This document shows positions 1-8,628 of a stretch of DNA of 64,000 nucleotides, in pieces (the first letter of the stretch is position 1; each line of letters opens with the position of its first letter). Below the pieces are notes generated by a model. The model saw only the letters and a program-made list of their open reading frames with translations, did not search any database and was not told where the DNA came from. Source of the stretch: Brevibacterium renqingii (GTDB lineage: Bacteria > Actinomycetota > Actinomycetes > Actinomycetales > Brevibacteriaceae); the NCBI RefSeq assembly GCF_017808105.1, contig NZ_JADBHF010000005.1:62001-126000 (forward strand), read 5' to 3'. A program made the position numbers and the translations under genes.

Positions 1-1
1 A

Positions 2-595
2 GACACCGAGTGGCTCTCCGGCTGGACCGTGTTCTTCTTCGGCTGGTTCCTCGGCTATGCGCCCCTGATGGCGATCTTCGTCGCCCGGATCTCCAAGGGG
101 CGGACGGTCCGCGATCTGCTCATCAGCACCACAGTCCTGCCTCCGATCGCCACGACCTTCTGGTTCACCGTGCTCGGCGGCACGGGCATCTTCCTCGAGC
201 AGAGGACCGAGGGTTCGATCTCGAAGCCGCTCATGGACGGCGGACTGCCCGCCGCAGTCATGGCGATCAGCGACAACCTGCCGCTGTCGCTGATCATCAG
301 TCTCGGCTTCCTCCTCCTGACGATGACCTTCGTTGCGACGACCACGGACTCGATGTCATTTGCGATGTCGCAGTCGTGCATGGCCTCGGGGGAGCCCTCG
401 CCGAGGCTGAGAGCCACCTGGGCTCTGCTCATCGGCATCACCGCGGCCGTGCTCATCAGCCTCGGCGACGGAGGTGTCGATGCTCTGCAGTCGGCGATCG
501 TCATCACCGCGGTGCCGGTGGGCTTCGTCATGCTGCCCTCGCTGGTCGCCGCTCCCGTCTTCGTGCGGCAGATGGCTCGTGAACAGAAGGTGTGA
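2..595 (+). CDS. BCCT family transporter, C-terminal part
   Basis: This is the C-terminal 197 residues of a betaine/carnitine/choline-type secondary transporter; the gene starts before the window. The reading frame is open from base 2. It begins with a Trp-rich helix (W-T-V-F-F-F-G-W) followed by APLMAIFVARISKGRTVRD, which matches the conserved helix and cytoplasmic loop of the BCCT family. Three or four further hydrophobic helices follow and the protein ends in a short basic tail. The family takes up quaternary ammonium or related solutes with Na+ or H+; the substrate cannot be told from this part. It converges with the DeoR gene, so its link to the acid-sugar operon is unclear. Confidence 0.88.
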   Translation, partial: DTEWLSGWTVFFFGWFLGYAPLMAIFVARISKGRTVRDLLISTTVLPPIATTFWFTVLGGTGIFLEQRTEGSISKPLMDGGLPAAVMAISDNLPLSLIISLGFLLLTMTFVATTTDSMSFAMSQSCMASGEPSPRLRATWALLIGITAAVLISLGDGGVDALQSAIVITAVPVGFVMLPSLVAAPVFVRQMAREQKV

Positions 596-638
596 GCTCG
601 GCCGAGCCGAGCCGCGCCGGGCCGGTCGCCGAGAGCCT

Positions 639-1364
639 TCACCCGTGAGTGTGCGAACCGTGCTCGTCGATCCACACCCACCCGGGCGGCATCGGCGCCC
701 AGGCGGCGACCTCGCGGCCGGCCTTGGAGCTGTCGGCGAGCACGACGACGGTGCGGGCGCGTTCGGCGATGAGTTCCTTGGTCCGTGCTTCGTCCAGCGT
801 CGGTTCGCCCAGTCCGTTCCTCGGATCGACGGCGTCCGCGCCGAGGAATGCGACGTCGACATGGATCCGTCCTAGCGCATGGTCGCTCAGGGCACCGGTG
901 GTCCCGTGCGACATCGTCGAGACCTCACCGCCGATCATGATGACCTTCGGGCCCCTCGGATGAGCCAGGGCGAGGGCGATCTCGAGCCCACGAGTGACGA
1001 CGGTGAGATCATCGCGGTCGCGGATCCTGTCGGCCAGACGCACGGTCGTCGAGCCGGCATCGAGGAAGACCGTGCGCACACTCGAGTCTGCGAGGTGGCC
1101 CAGCGCCCAGGTCGCGATCGTGTCCTTGGCTACGGCATTGTGCTCCATCCGCTGCCCCAGCGGCGGTTCGACGTAGCCGGCGGCGGTGGCGCCGCCGATC
1201 GTGCGGATGACATCGCCGGATTCGGCCATCTCGCGCAGGTCGCGGCGAATCGTCGATTCGGAGGTGTCGAGTTCGGCGGCCAGACGCGCGATCGTCCAGG
1301 TCCCGCTCTTGAGCAGGGACAGGATGTCCTCGCGACGTCTCAGCGTGCCTGTCCGAATCGCCAT
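639..1364 (-). CDS. DeoR family transcriptional regulator
   Basis: A 241-residue sugar-metabolism regulator. The N-terminal helix-turn-helix (about residues 5-60, with the typical SESTIRRDLREMAESG recognition helix) is followed by a DeoR C-terminal sensor domain that resembles phosphosugar isomerases (FLDAGSTTVRLADRI, TVVTRGLEIALAL, FLGADAVD). It is the last gene of a minus-strand run after the GntP permease, the DUF1537 kinase and the PdxA2-like dehydrogenase. It is therefore the likely local regulator, sensing a phosphorylated acid sugar. The gap to pdxA2 is 38 bases. Confidence 0.9.
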   Translation of the reverse strand: MAIRTGTLRRREDILSLLKSGTWTIARLAAELDTSESTIRRDLREMAESGDVIRTIGGATAAGYVEPPLGQRMEHNAVAKDTIATWALGHLADSSVRTVFLDAGSTTVRLADRIRDRDDLTVVTRGLEIALALAHPRGPKVIMIGGEVSTMSHGTTGALSDHALGRIHVDVAFLGADAVDPRNGLGEPTLDEARTKELIAERARTVVVLADSSKAGREVAAWAPMPPGWVWIDEHGSHTHG

Positions 1365-1402
1365 TCAAGGTGTCCTCTCACTGGTGGAAGCGGCCGTCGG
1401 AG

Positions 1403-2449
1403 TCAGCGCGGCAGGTACTCGGCGCGGATGCCGTCGACGTAGGGAGCGTAGCCGATCGCCGCCCGGTAGGCCGAGCGCATCGTCCCGGCGTCGGCGATGC
1501 CCTGCCCGGCGATGTCGAAGGCCGTGCCGTGATCGACGGAAGTCCGCAGGATCGGCAGGCCCACGGTGACCGAGATCGTCCCATCGAAGTCGAAGGTCTT
1601 CGAGGCGATATGGCCCTGATCGTGGTACTGCGAGAGGACGCCGTCGAAGCGTCCGGTCAGCCCCTGGTGGAAGACGGAGTCGGCTGGAATCGGTCCGGCG
1701 ACTTCGAAGTCTCCGGCGGCATTGACCTGCTCGACCGCGGGACGCAGGATCTCGATCTCCTCATCGCCGAAGGCCCCGTTCTCGCCCCCATGCGGGTTGA
1801 GTGCGGCGACGGCCAGCCTCGGCGACTGCACTCCGTAGAGCTGCAGGGCCCGATGAGCGCGTTCGATGGAGTCGATCTGCGCGTCGACGGTGAGCGCGTC
1901 GATGGCCTTGCGCAGAGACATGTGGCGGGTGGCGAAGAAGATCTGCAGCTTGTGCCCGGGAGCCTTCGTGTTCTCGACGACGAACATGGTGTCCTGCTTC
2001 GTCACACCGGTCAGCTCCCCGAGCATCTCCGTGTGGCCCAGGTGAGCAGAACCCGATTTCCAGACCGCCTCTTTGTTGATGGGGCCGGTGACGATGCCGG
2101 CGATCTGCTGGTCCATGGCCGCCTTCGCGGCGACCTCGATGGCGGTGACTGCTGCTTGGCCGGCACGCGCGTCGACGGTGCCCCAAGCGGGCAGGTCGGT
2201 CCCGAGGACGCCGATGTCGAAGACGTCGATGACTCCTTCACCGGCCGAAGGGGTCGACCAGTCGGTGATCGTGCGCAGTTCGACATCGAGGTCGAGGACC
2301 TCGACGGCTCGTTTCATCGCTGCGAGGTCAGCCACTGCGATTCCGCGCTGATCGTCCCTGCCGGCGAACTCCGCGAGCACCTGTGCGGTGATCTCCGGTC
2401 CGATGCCGACCGGGTCGCCCACGGTGACGGCGAGTGCTGGTGCTGTCAT
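1403..2449 (-). CDS. pdxA2: PdxA2-type 4-phospho-D-threonate/D-erythronate 3-dehydrogenase
   Basis: A 348-residue member of the PdxA family, which oxidises and decarboxylates a 4-phospho four-carbon hydroxy acid, giving dihydroxyacetone phosphate when the substrate is 4-phospho-D-threonate or -erythronate. The N-terminus has VTVGDPVGIGPEI. The metal ligand histidines are visible in HTEMLGELT, ALNPHGGENG and YHDQGH. I chose ATG 2449 because a strong GAGGAG ribosome site precedes it; an in-frame upstream start at 2527 lacks one. True vitamin B6 PdxA has the same fold, so the call rests on the partner: it directly follows a DUF1537 kinase, the known arrangement of PdxA2 in tetronate catabolism (Zhang et al., PNAS 2016, from memory). 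Confidence 0.85.
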   Translation of the reverse strand: MTAPALAVTVGDPVGIGPEITAQVLAEFAGRDDQRGIAVADLAAMKRAVEVLDLDVELRTITDWSTPSAGEGVIDVFDIGVLGTDLPAWGTVDARAGQAAVTAIEVAAKAAMDQQIAGIVTGPINKEAVWKSGSAHLGHTEMLGELTGVTKQDTMFVVENTKAPGHKLQIFFATRHMSLRKAIDALTVDAQIDSIERAHRALQLYGVQSPRLAVAALNPHGGENGAFGDEEIEILRPAVEQVNAAGDFEVAGPIPADSVFHQGLTGRFDGVLSQYHDQGHIASKTFDFDGTISVTVGLPILRTSVDHGTAFDIAGQGIADAGTMRSAYRAAIGYAPYVDGIRAEYLPR

Positions 2450-2523
2450 GTCAATCTCCTCAGATGGTTGTCTGTGCTTGGATGCTGCCGATGGTCGCGG
2501 AGTCGTACGCTGTCGCTGTGAAG

Positions 2524-3987
2524 TCATTCCCTCCTCACGCGGGAGGTCGCCTTGAGGTATTCGAAGCAGTGTGCTGCCGTGGTCGGCCCTCCGATCAGGC
2601 CGCCCTTGGTCACGATGGGCAGCCCGTCTGCGCGGCCTCCGACGAGGCGGCCGCCGACGGCCAGCGGCACGATCTCCTTCTCCACCTCCATGCCGACCGC
2701 GCCGAGCTCCCGCATGACGGTGGCCGTGACGTCGCCGCCGGTCGTGTAGAGACCGGTGACCGAGACCGAGTGCATGATCGCCGCTGCGATCATCGCCAGC
2801 CGTCGCGTCGTCGTCTCGGACTCTTCGTCGCTGAGCTCGAGCAGGTCTCCGGACTCGAGCACAGTCGCGATGATGATCGCCCGCGCCGAGGCGGCTTCTT
2901 CGACCCGTTCGAGCGTCGTGTCGACGTCGGGCAGGCTGTCTTCGTCGAGGACGGTGCGGATGAGCGCGACCGTCGGATCCCCGGCGAGCTCGGCCAGCTG
3001 CATGCGGGTGACCTCGGTGGCGGATCCCGAGATGCCGAGGAGGACCTCGTCCGAGCGGGTCGGCAGCAGGGAGAGCGCCAGTGAGAGGCTGCCGGGGCCG
3101 GGGTCGATCGTCACCCAGTCGAGCAGTTCGTCGGGAGGCAGTCCCGCGCGGTCTCGGACATTTCGTCCGGTCACTTCAGCAGCGCTCTTGCGAGAACCGG
3201 ACGGCGGCGTTCCCATCGAGATCTCGGCGATCTCGGCGCTCACCTCGGCGACGACGGAGCCGACGAGCTCGACGTGGGCTGTCGTCAGCGCATCGGCGAT
3301 GATGACCTCGGCGCCGGAGCGGATCGCCTCGAGCACCTCGGCGCGGATCGCGCTGCGTCCCTCGAGCACCGAGGAGATCTCGATGAGACGGCACTCGAGG
3401 TCGGTGCCGGAGCGCAGGATCTCCTCGACGTCGGAGGTGAGCATGGGGGAGCGGACGTCATGACGCAGCTCGGTGTGTTCGAGCAGTCGACCGTCGAGCA
3501 GCTGGCGGCCGCCGACGGTCGTGCGGTCGGCATCGGGGAAGGCCGGGATGCACAGCCCCAGAACGCGTCGGTGCCGTCCGTCGTCCCTCTGCCGGTCGGC
3601 GGAAGCGACGAGCCTCCTGCGTGCGCGCAGGGCCGCCTCGGCGGTCGCCCCCACATTTCCGCGCAGAGTCGTGTCGATCCGGCAGGACACGAGATCGACG
3701 TCACCGGCCGCGGCGATGAGCGCCTCGGTGAGCTCGGCGGCATCCTGCGACGGCAGATGCCGGGAATCGGCGTTGACGACGACGGCATCGTAGTCGTCGA
3801 GGAACCCACCGAGGCCGACCGCCGCCTCCTGATCGTTCGCCGAGACCGTGATCGTGCGCAGCCCCGCCTCGGCGAAGAGCGCACCGCAGGCGTTGCCGCC
3901 GGTGAGGTCATCGGCGACGATGAGGATCCGCGGGTCGGCGCCGCAGGTGCCTGCCGTTCCGGACTGGGGCATGGGACGTTCGCTCAT
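2524..3987 (-). CDS. dtnK: Four-carbon acid sugar kinase (DUF1537 family), D-threonate/D-erythronate kinase
   Basis: A 487-residue kinase of the DUF1537 family, which phosphorylates tetronate acid sugars at O4. The N-terminal substrate domain starts with the hallmark ADDLTGGNACG (about residues 23-33). The C-terminal nucleotide-binding domain carries TTGGDVTATVMRELG and TKGGLIGG. The start ATG 3987 overlaps the stop of the upstream gntP-type gene in an ATGA, indicating translational coupling. Family length is usually 420-450, so this copy is somewhat long in its middle. D-threonate and D-erythronate are the likely substrates because no L-threonate dehydrogenase, isomerase or aldolase is encoded nearby; the exact epimer cannot be told from sequence. 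Confidence 0.85.
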   Translation of the reverse strand: MSERPMPQSGTAGTCGADPRILIVADDLTGGNACGALFAEAGLRTITVSANDQEAAVGLGGFLDDYDAVVVNADSRHLPSQDAAELTEALIAAAGDVDLVSCRIDTTLRGNVGATAEAALRARRRLVASADRQRDDGRHRRVLGLCIPAFPDADRTTVGGRQLLDGRLLEHTELRHDVRSPMLTSDVEEILRSGTDLECRLIEISSVLEGRSAIRAEVLEAIRSGAEVIIADALTTAHVELVGSVVAEVSAEIAEISMGTPPSGSRKSAAEVTGRNVRDRAGLPPDELLDWVTIDPGPGSLSLALSLLPTRSDEVLLGISGSATEVTRMQLAELAGDPTVALIRTVLDEDSLPDVDTTLERVEEAASARAIIIATVLESGDLLELSDEESETTTRRLAMIAAAIMHSVSVTGLYTTGGDVTATVMRELGAVGMEVEKEIVPLAVGGRLVGGRADGLPIVTKGGLIGGPTTAAHCFEYLKATSRVRRE

Positions 3988-5465
3988 ACGACCAAGTCGA
4001 GCACGAACAGCAGCGGAAGGGAACCGAGCCAGACGGCCGTGGTGATTCCCGACCAACCCTTGATCGCGTGGATTCCGTCGAGGCCGGCGAAGCGGGTGAC
4101 GACCCAGAAGTACGAGTCGTTGAAGTAGGAGAAGACCATGGAACCGGCCGTGCAGGCCATGACGGCGACGAGCGGATCGAGGCCCAGCGGTGCGATGAGC
4201 GGTGCCGTCACCGAGGCGGCGGTGATCATCGCGACGGTGCCGGACCCCTGTGCGAGACGGACGAGGGAGGCGATGAGGAACGGCACGAGGAGGGCTGGGA
4301 GGCTGATCGAGGCGATCGCCTCGGCAAGGGCGTCGCCGACGCCCGATTCGCGCAGAACCAGTCCGAAGCTGCCGCCGGCTCCGGTGATGAGGAGGATGAG
4401 ACCGGCCGAGGCTGCACCGTCGGCGAGCCACCCCTGGACCGTGTTCCGTGGGGTCAGGCGTGGCAGAAGCGTGTAGACGGCGAGCACGAGGCCGATGATC
4501 AGAGCGATGACGGGGTTGCCGAGGAAGGCGAGAGGAGCGACCCATGTCGAGGGTTCGTAGGCGTCGCCGGCGAGCTCGCCCTGCGCGTCCTTGTCGATCG
4601 CGGTGCCCACGGTGTTGGCCACGATGAGCAGCAGCGGCACGATCAGCGGGAGGAATCCGAGGAAGGCACCTGGCTTCTTCGACGTCTCGGTCTCGACGTC
4701 GGCCGAGCCGGCCCCGACGCCGCCGGAAGCCGAAGGACCTTCCGTCGCAGTCGTGCCGTCAGTGGCGGCGGCGGACGTGGTGCCGGAGGCGCTCGCCGAG
4801 GTGGCTGCGAGTTCTGTGTAGACATCGTGTTTGACCGCCGCGTTGAGGACGGGTTCGAGCTTCGGCCCGATCCAGCGGGCGTAGACGACGACAACGGGCA
4901 GGAGGATGACGGTGAAGACGAGGCCGGCGAGGATGACGGACCCGATATCGGCGCCGAGGATGCCGGTGGCCGCCAAGGGGCCGGGCGTCGGCGGGACCAT
5001 ATGGTGGGTCAGCGTCATCCCGCAGCCCAGCGCGAGTGCGAGGGTGACATAGCCGCCCTTCTTCACGCGGGCGATGGAGCGGGCGAGCGGGTTCATGATG
5101 ACGTAGCCGGAGTCGCAGAAGACCGGGATGGACACGAGCGAGCCGACTGTGCCCATGGCCCAGGGCTCGCGGCCCTTGCCGAAGGCGCGCAGGAACGCGC
5201 GGGCGAGTGAATCGGCGGCACCGGAGACTTCGAGGATCTTTCCGATCCCGACGCCGAGTCCGATGACGATGCCGATGCTGGCCAGGGTGTCGCCGAATCC
5301 CGTGGTGATCGACTCGACGATGGAGAGCAGGTCCTGACCGGCGACGATCCCGGTGACGACTGAAGCGAGGAGCAGGGCGATGAAGGCGTCGAGGCGGGTC
5401 GCCAAGACGATGACGACGATCGTCGCGATCCCGGCGATGAGCGCCAGGATGAGTTGCAGGTCCAT
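3984..5465 (-). CDS. GntP family acid-sugar permease
   Basis: A 493-residue integral membrane transporter of the gluconate:H+ symporter family with about 12-14 hydrophobic segments. It shows the family signatures GIGKILEVSGAADSLARAFLRAFGKGR and THHMVPPTPGPLAATGILGADIG. Start ATG 5465 is preceded by GGAGGAACCTC. A hydrophilic Ala/Ser/Thr-rich insert (about residues 225-275) separates the two halves. It is the first gene of the four-gene minus-strand operon and presumably imports the tetronate that the next two enzymes use. Confidence 0.9.
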   Translation of the reverse strand: MDLQLILALIAGIATIVVIVLATRLDAFIALLLASVVTGIVAGQDLLSIVESITTGFGDTLASIGIVIGLGVGIGKILEVSGAADSLARAFLRAFGKGREPWAMGTVGSLVSIPVFCDSGYVIMNPLARSIARVKKGGYVTLALALGCGMTLTHHMVPPTPGPLAATGILGADIGSVILAGLVFTVILLPVVVVYARWIGPKLEPVLNAAVKHDVYTELAATSASASGTTSAAATDGTTATEGPSASGGVGAGSADVETETSKKPGAFLGFLPLIVPLLLIVANTVGTAIDKDAQGELAGDAYEPSTWVAPLAFLGNPVIALIIGLVLAVYTLLPRLTPRNTVQGWLADGAASAGLILLITGAGGSFGLVLRESGVGDALAEAIASISLPALLVPFLIASLVRLAQGSGTVAMITAASVTAPLIAPLGLDPLVAVMACTAGSMVFSYFNDSYFWVVTRFAGLDGIHAIKGWSGITTAVWLGSLPLLFVLDLVV

Positions 5466-5576
5466 GAGGTTCCTCCGCAGTGAGGCCGGCTCGATCGGTG
5501 AGCCAGGGTGGGTGTGGTTCTCGGCGGCTGCCCGGTCCGATGGCGCAGCACAAGCGCCCGGACCAGAACCGAAGAT

Positions 5577-5599
5577 GAACAGTATGAGCAAGTATGTTC
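5577..5599. promoter_or_regulatory. Candidate operator upstream of the acid-sugar operon
   Basis: GAACA and TGTTC form a 5-bp inverted repeat across 23 bases, and AGTATG occurs twice inside it (5581 and 5591) exactly 10 bases apart. It lies about 110 bases upstream of the GntP start in the 220-base divergent region shared with the copper ATPase. Position and helical phasing suit a regulator site, possibly for the DeoR protein; the assignment is inference. Confidence 0.4.
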
Positions 5600-5650
5600 T
5601 ATAGGTGCGCAACTATGCAAGGTATGCGGTAGCGGTGGGGTGAATCACCA

Positions 5651-5679
5651 TTGAAAGGTACCCCTAGGGGGTATATGTT
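5651..5679 (+). promoter_or_regulatory. Promoter of the metal ATPase gene, predicted leaderless
   Basis: TTGAAA (5651-5656) and TATGTT (5674-5679) are separated by 17 bases. The expected transcription start is at or within a base of the A of the ATG at 5686, so the mRNA would have no leader; GAGGG lies too close to the ATG to serve as a ribosome site. The spacer holds the CsoR-like palindrome. Confidence 0.6.
5659..5673. promoter_or_regulatory. CsoR-like copper operator
   Basis: TACCCCTAGGGGGTA is a near-perfect G/C-tract dyad of the kind bound by CsoR copper sensors of actinobacteria and firmicutes. It sits exactly between the -35 and -10 elements, where bound repressor would block RNA polymerase. 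The csoR gene itself is not in the window. Confidence 0.65.
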
Positions 5680-5685
5680 GAGGGT

Positions 5686-7872
5686 ATGAGCAATCAGCAG
5701 AATCATCAGCAGCACAGTGTGGGGCTTGACCACTCGGCACATGCCGGGCACGAAGGCCACACAGACCACCACGGCAGTGATCGTTCCGGCGCCGCGGTCG
5801 CGCACGAGCACGGCGGCCACGGAAGCCATGAGGGTCACGGCGGCCATGAGGGCCACGCAGGGCATGGGGGACACGGCGGCCATGGTGACCATGTCGCGCA
5901 GTTCCGGCGTCTGTTCTGGATCATGCTCATCATCGCTATCCCGGTCGTCGCCTTCAGCCCGATGTTCGGCCACCTCGTCGGCTATGAAGTTCCCGAAACC
6001 GGTGTGCTCGGTGTCCTGCGCTGGCTCTCGCCGATCCTCGGCACCGTCATGTACTTCTGGGGCGGCAAGCCGTTCCTGACCGGCGGCCTCGACGAGATCA
6101 AGGGCCGCAGTCCGGGCATGATGCTGCTCATCGCCTTGGCCATCACGGTCGCCTTCCTCTCCTCCTGGGGCTCCTCGCTCGGCCTGCTGGACCCCCAGCT
6201 CGACTTCTGGTGGGAGCTGGCTCTGCTGGTCGTGATCATGCTCGCCGGGCACTGGATGGAGATGCGTTCACTGGCGCAGACCACCTCGGCGCTGGACAGC
6301 CTTGCCGCGCTCCTTCCCGATGAGGCGGAGAAGGTCGTCGACGGCGAGGTGGTGAGCGTCTCGCCCGATGAGCTCGAAGTCGACGACATCGTTCTGGTCA
6401 GGCCCGGCTCCGCGGTCCCCGCCGACGGACAGGTGATCGACGGATCGGCGAGCATGGACGAATCCATGGTGACCGGCGAGTCGACGACAGTCCGCCGCAG
6501 CGAGGGCGACTCTGTCGTTGCAGGAACCATCGCCACTGATTCGGGCCTGCGGCTGAAGATCACGGCCATCGGCGACGATACGGCGTTGGCCGGGATCCAG
6601 AAGCTGGTCTCCGATGCGCAGAACTCGTCCTCGCGTGCCCAACGGATCGCTGACAGGGCCTCGGCATGGCTGTTCTGGTTCGCGCTCGGCGCGGCGATCA
6701 TCACGGCGATCGTCTGGTCTCTGCTCGGCATGCCGGATTCCGCTGTCGTGCGCACGATCACCGTTCTCGTCATCGCCTGTCCCCATGCCCTGGGTCTGGC
6801 GATCCCGCTGGTGGTCTCCATCGCCACCGAACGTGCCGCCCGCACAGGAGTGCTCATCAAGGACCGTCTCGCACTCGAAACGATGCGCACGGTCGATTCC
6901 GTGCTCTTCGACAAGACTGGAACCCTCACCAAGGGCGAACCCACCGTCACCGGCGTCGAAGCACTCGAGCGTGATGAGGACGAAGTGCTCGCCCTGGCCG
7001 CCGCGGCCGAGGCCGACAGCGAACACCCCTTGGCCCGTGCCATCGTCCGTGCGGCCGACGAACGCGGACTCGAGGTGCCGTCGGCGGCGAACTTCTCCTC
7101 CTCGCCTGCGGTCGGCGTCAAGGCCGAGATCGACGGCTCCACCGTCGAGGTGGGTGGGCCGAAGCTGCTCGAGGAGCACAATGCCTCCGAGGTCGCGGCC
7201 GCCGACCACTGGCGAAGCGAAGGTGCCATCATCCTGCACGTGATCGAAGCCGGTGAGGTCATCGGTGCGCTGCGTTTGGCCGATGAGATCAGACCGGAGT
7301 CCCGAGACGCCGTCGACGCCCTGCATGCCATGGGTGCCCAGGTGGTCATGATCACCGGTGATGCCGAGGCGGTTGCCCAGTCGGTCGCTTCCGAGCTCGG
7401 CATCGATCGCGTGTTCGCCGGTGTCCACCCCGCAGACAAGTCTGCGAAGGTGAGCGAACTGCAGAACGAGGGCAAGCGGGTCGCGATGGTCGGTGACGGC
7501 GTCAACGACGCGCCGGCTTTGGCGCAGGCCGATGTCGGCATCGCCATCGGCGCCGGCACCGATGTGGCCATCGGTTCGGCCGGAGTCATCCTCGCCTCCG
7601 ATGACCCGCGTTCCGTCCTGTCCGTCGTCGAGCTCTCGCGCGCGACCTACCGGAAGATGAAGCAGAACCTGTGGTGGGCGGCCGGATACAACCTGCTGTC
7701 CGTGCCGCTGGCAGCAGGCATCCTCGCACCGATCGGCTTCGTCCTGCCGATGAGCGTCGGTGCTGTCCTCATGTCGATCTCGACGATCGTCGTGGCGCTC
7801 AATGCACAGCTTCTGCGCCGCCTCGACCTGCGTCCGGAAGCTGCGGTCGCCCGCGTCAGCAGGGATCGCTGA
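5686..7872 (+). CDS. copB: CopB-type copper/silver-translocating P-type ATPase
   Basis: A 728-residue P1B ATPase that exports heavy-metal ions across the membrane. Residues 1-70 form a His/Gly-rich cytoplasmic tail (repeats such as GHEGH and GGHGG) in place of a CxxC metal domain. The actuator domain has VTGESTTV, the membrane metal site is Cys365-Pro366-His367, the phosphorylation site is Asp409 in DKTGT, the HP pair is in SEHPLARAI, and the hinge is MVGDGVNDAPAL. A CPH motif with a His-rich N-terminus defines the CopB (P1B-3) group, reported for Cu and Ag. It stands alone behind a CsoR-type operator. No chaperone or cop partner lies next to it. Confidence 0.9.
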   Translation: MSNQQNHQQHSVGLDHSAHAGHEGHTDHHGSDRSGAAVAHEHGGHGSHEGHGGHEGHAGHGGHGGHGDHVAQFRRLFWIMLIIAIPVVAFSPMFGHLVGYEVPETGVLGVLRWLSPILGTVMYFWGGKPFLTGGLDEIKGRSPGMMLLIALAITVAFLSSWGSSLGLLDPQLDFWWELALLVVIMLAGHWMEMRSLAQTTSALDSLAALLPDEAEKVVDGEVVSVSPDELEVDDIVLVRPGSAVPADGQVIDGSASMDESMVTGESTTVRRSEGDSVVAGTIATDSGLRLKITAIGDDTALAGIQKLVSDAQNSSSRAQRIADRASAWLFWFALGAAIITAIVWSLLGMPDSAVVRTITVLVIACPHALGLAIPLVVSIATERAARTGVLIKDRLALETMRTVDSVLFDKTGTLTKGEPTVTGVEALERDEDEVLALAAAAEADSEHPLARAIVRAADERGLEVPSAANFSSSPAVGVKAEIDGSTVEVGGPKLLEEHNASEVAAADHWRSEGAIILHVIEAGEVIGALRLADEIRPESRDAVDALHAMGAQVVMITGDAEAVAQSVASELGIDRVFAGVHPADKSAKVSELQNEGKRVAMVGDGVNDAPALAQADVGIAIGAGTDVAIGSAGVILASDDPRSVLSVVELSRATYRKMKQNLWWAAGYNLLSVPLAAGILAPIGFVLPMSVGAVLMSISTIVVALNAQLLRRLDLRPEAAVARVSRDR

Positions 7873-7899
7873 TCGGCGCGCTGGAAGCGATGTGGTCAC

Positions 7900-7929
7900 G
7901 GGCGGTGAGGCGGTTCCGTCTCGCCGCCC
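7900..7929 (+). terminator. Hairpin terminator after copB
   Basis: A 12-bp RNA stem (10 Watson-Crick pairs and 2 G-U pairs) with a 6-base GGTTCC loop starts 28 bases after the copB stop. There is no T-tract, as is common for hairpin terminators in high-GC actinobacteria. Confidence 0.45.
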
Positions 7930-8060
7930 GGGGTCAGCGGTCGAGCGCCGCCTCGTTCGAGGTCGCGCCGCTCAGTGAGGCTTGCCGAAGCGCCCCGGCC
8001 GATAGCAGGTGATGGCGAAGCGATGCGACATCGGGGACACTCGTCGATAGGGTGGTTCCT

Positions 8061-8573
8061 ATGTGGTTCGTTTCGAAGACCGTCCCTGCCTCCGCGGTCG
8101 CCGGGGCGCTGATCGTTGCGCTCTTCGGGCTCAGCGCGTGCAGCGACAGCGCGACAGAGCCCGAGGCGGAATCGACGCCGACGCAGACCTTGGAAGTCGT
8201 GGCCCAGGGCTTCGACACGACCGAAGACCTCTCCGACTATCTGTCCGAGGATTTGGACGAGGTCGAAGTGCGGCTCGAGTCCGAGTCGAATCCGGACTAC
8301 GACGAGGAGGTCGATGCGGATCGCCTCTACGTCGATTTCGCCTCGGATGAGCATAGGTCCGCAGACATGGAAGCGACCGCGGCCATCATCCAGGCGGCGT
8401 CGCGGGCGACATTCGACTTCGACGTGCTCATGGTCACCGGAGACGTCTCAGCCGGTGAGTGGTCCTACCTCTACAACCGGCAGACTGTTGAGAAGCTCAC
8501 TGAGGGTGACCGGATCGCCGTCGCTGACGTTTGGGGCGCTGCCGAACAGGACTTCGACACCATCCACCGCTGA
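8061..8573 (+). CDS. Small lipoprotein of unknown function
   Basis: A 170-residue protein with a signal peptide and lipobox (hydrophobic core about residues 9-23, then LSAC with Cys27), so it should be a lipid-anchored exported protein. The mature part is acidic, with many Asp and Glu, and I recognise no domain. Start ATG 8061 is preferred over a GTG three codons upstream. A TAGGGT hexamer at 8048-8053 would make it another leaderless gene; alternatively AGGGTGG acts as a ribosome site. It follows copB by about 190 bases but has its own promoter signal. Confidence 0.7.
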   Translation: MWFVSKTVPASAVAGALIVALFGLSACSDSATEPEAESTPTQTLEVVAQGFDTTEDLSDYLSEDLDEVEVRLESESNPDYDEEVDADRLYVDFASDEHRSADMEATAAIIQAASRATFDFDVLMVTGDVSAGEWSYLYNRQTVEKLTEGDRIAVADVWGAAEQDFDTIHR

Positions 8574-8628
8574 CTCCGCTGCTGTCGATTCAGCGGAGCG
8601 CGGCCGAGGTTCTGACGGACCGCCCCGC

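Noticed and set aside
5982..7589. Long open frame on the minus strand opposite the metal ATPase
   Set aside because: It is a by-product of G/C-rich third positions; the plus-strand frame has complete ATPase motifs and the antisense translation is Ser/Thr/Ala-rich with no domain.
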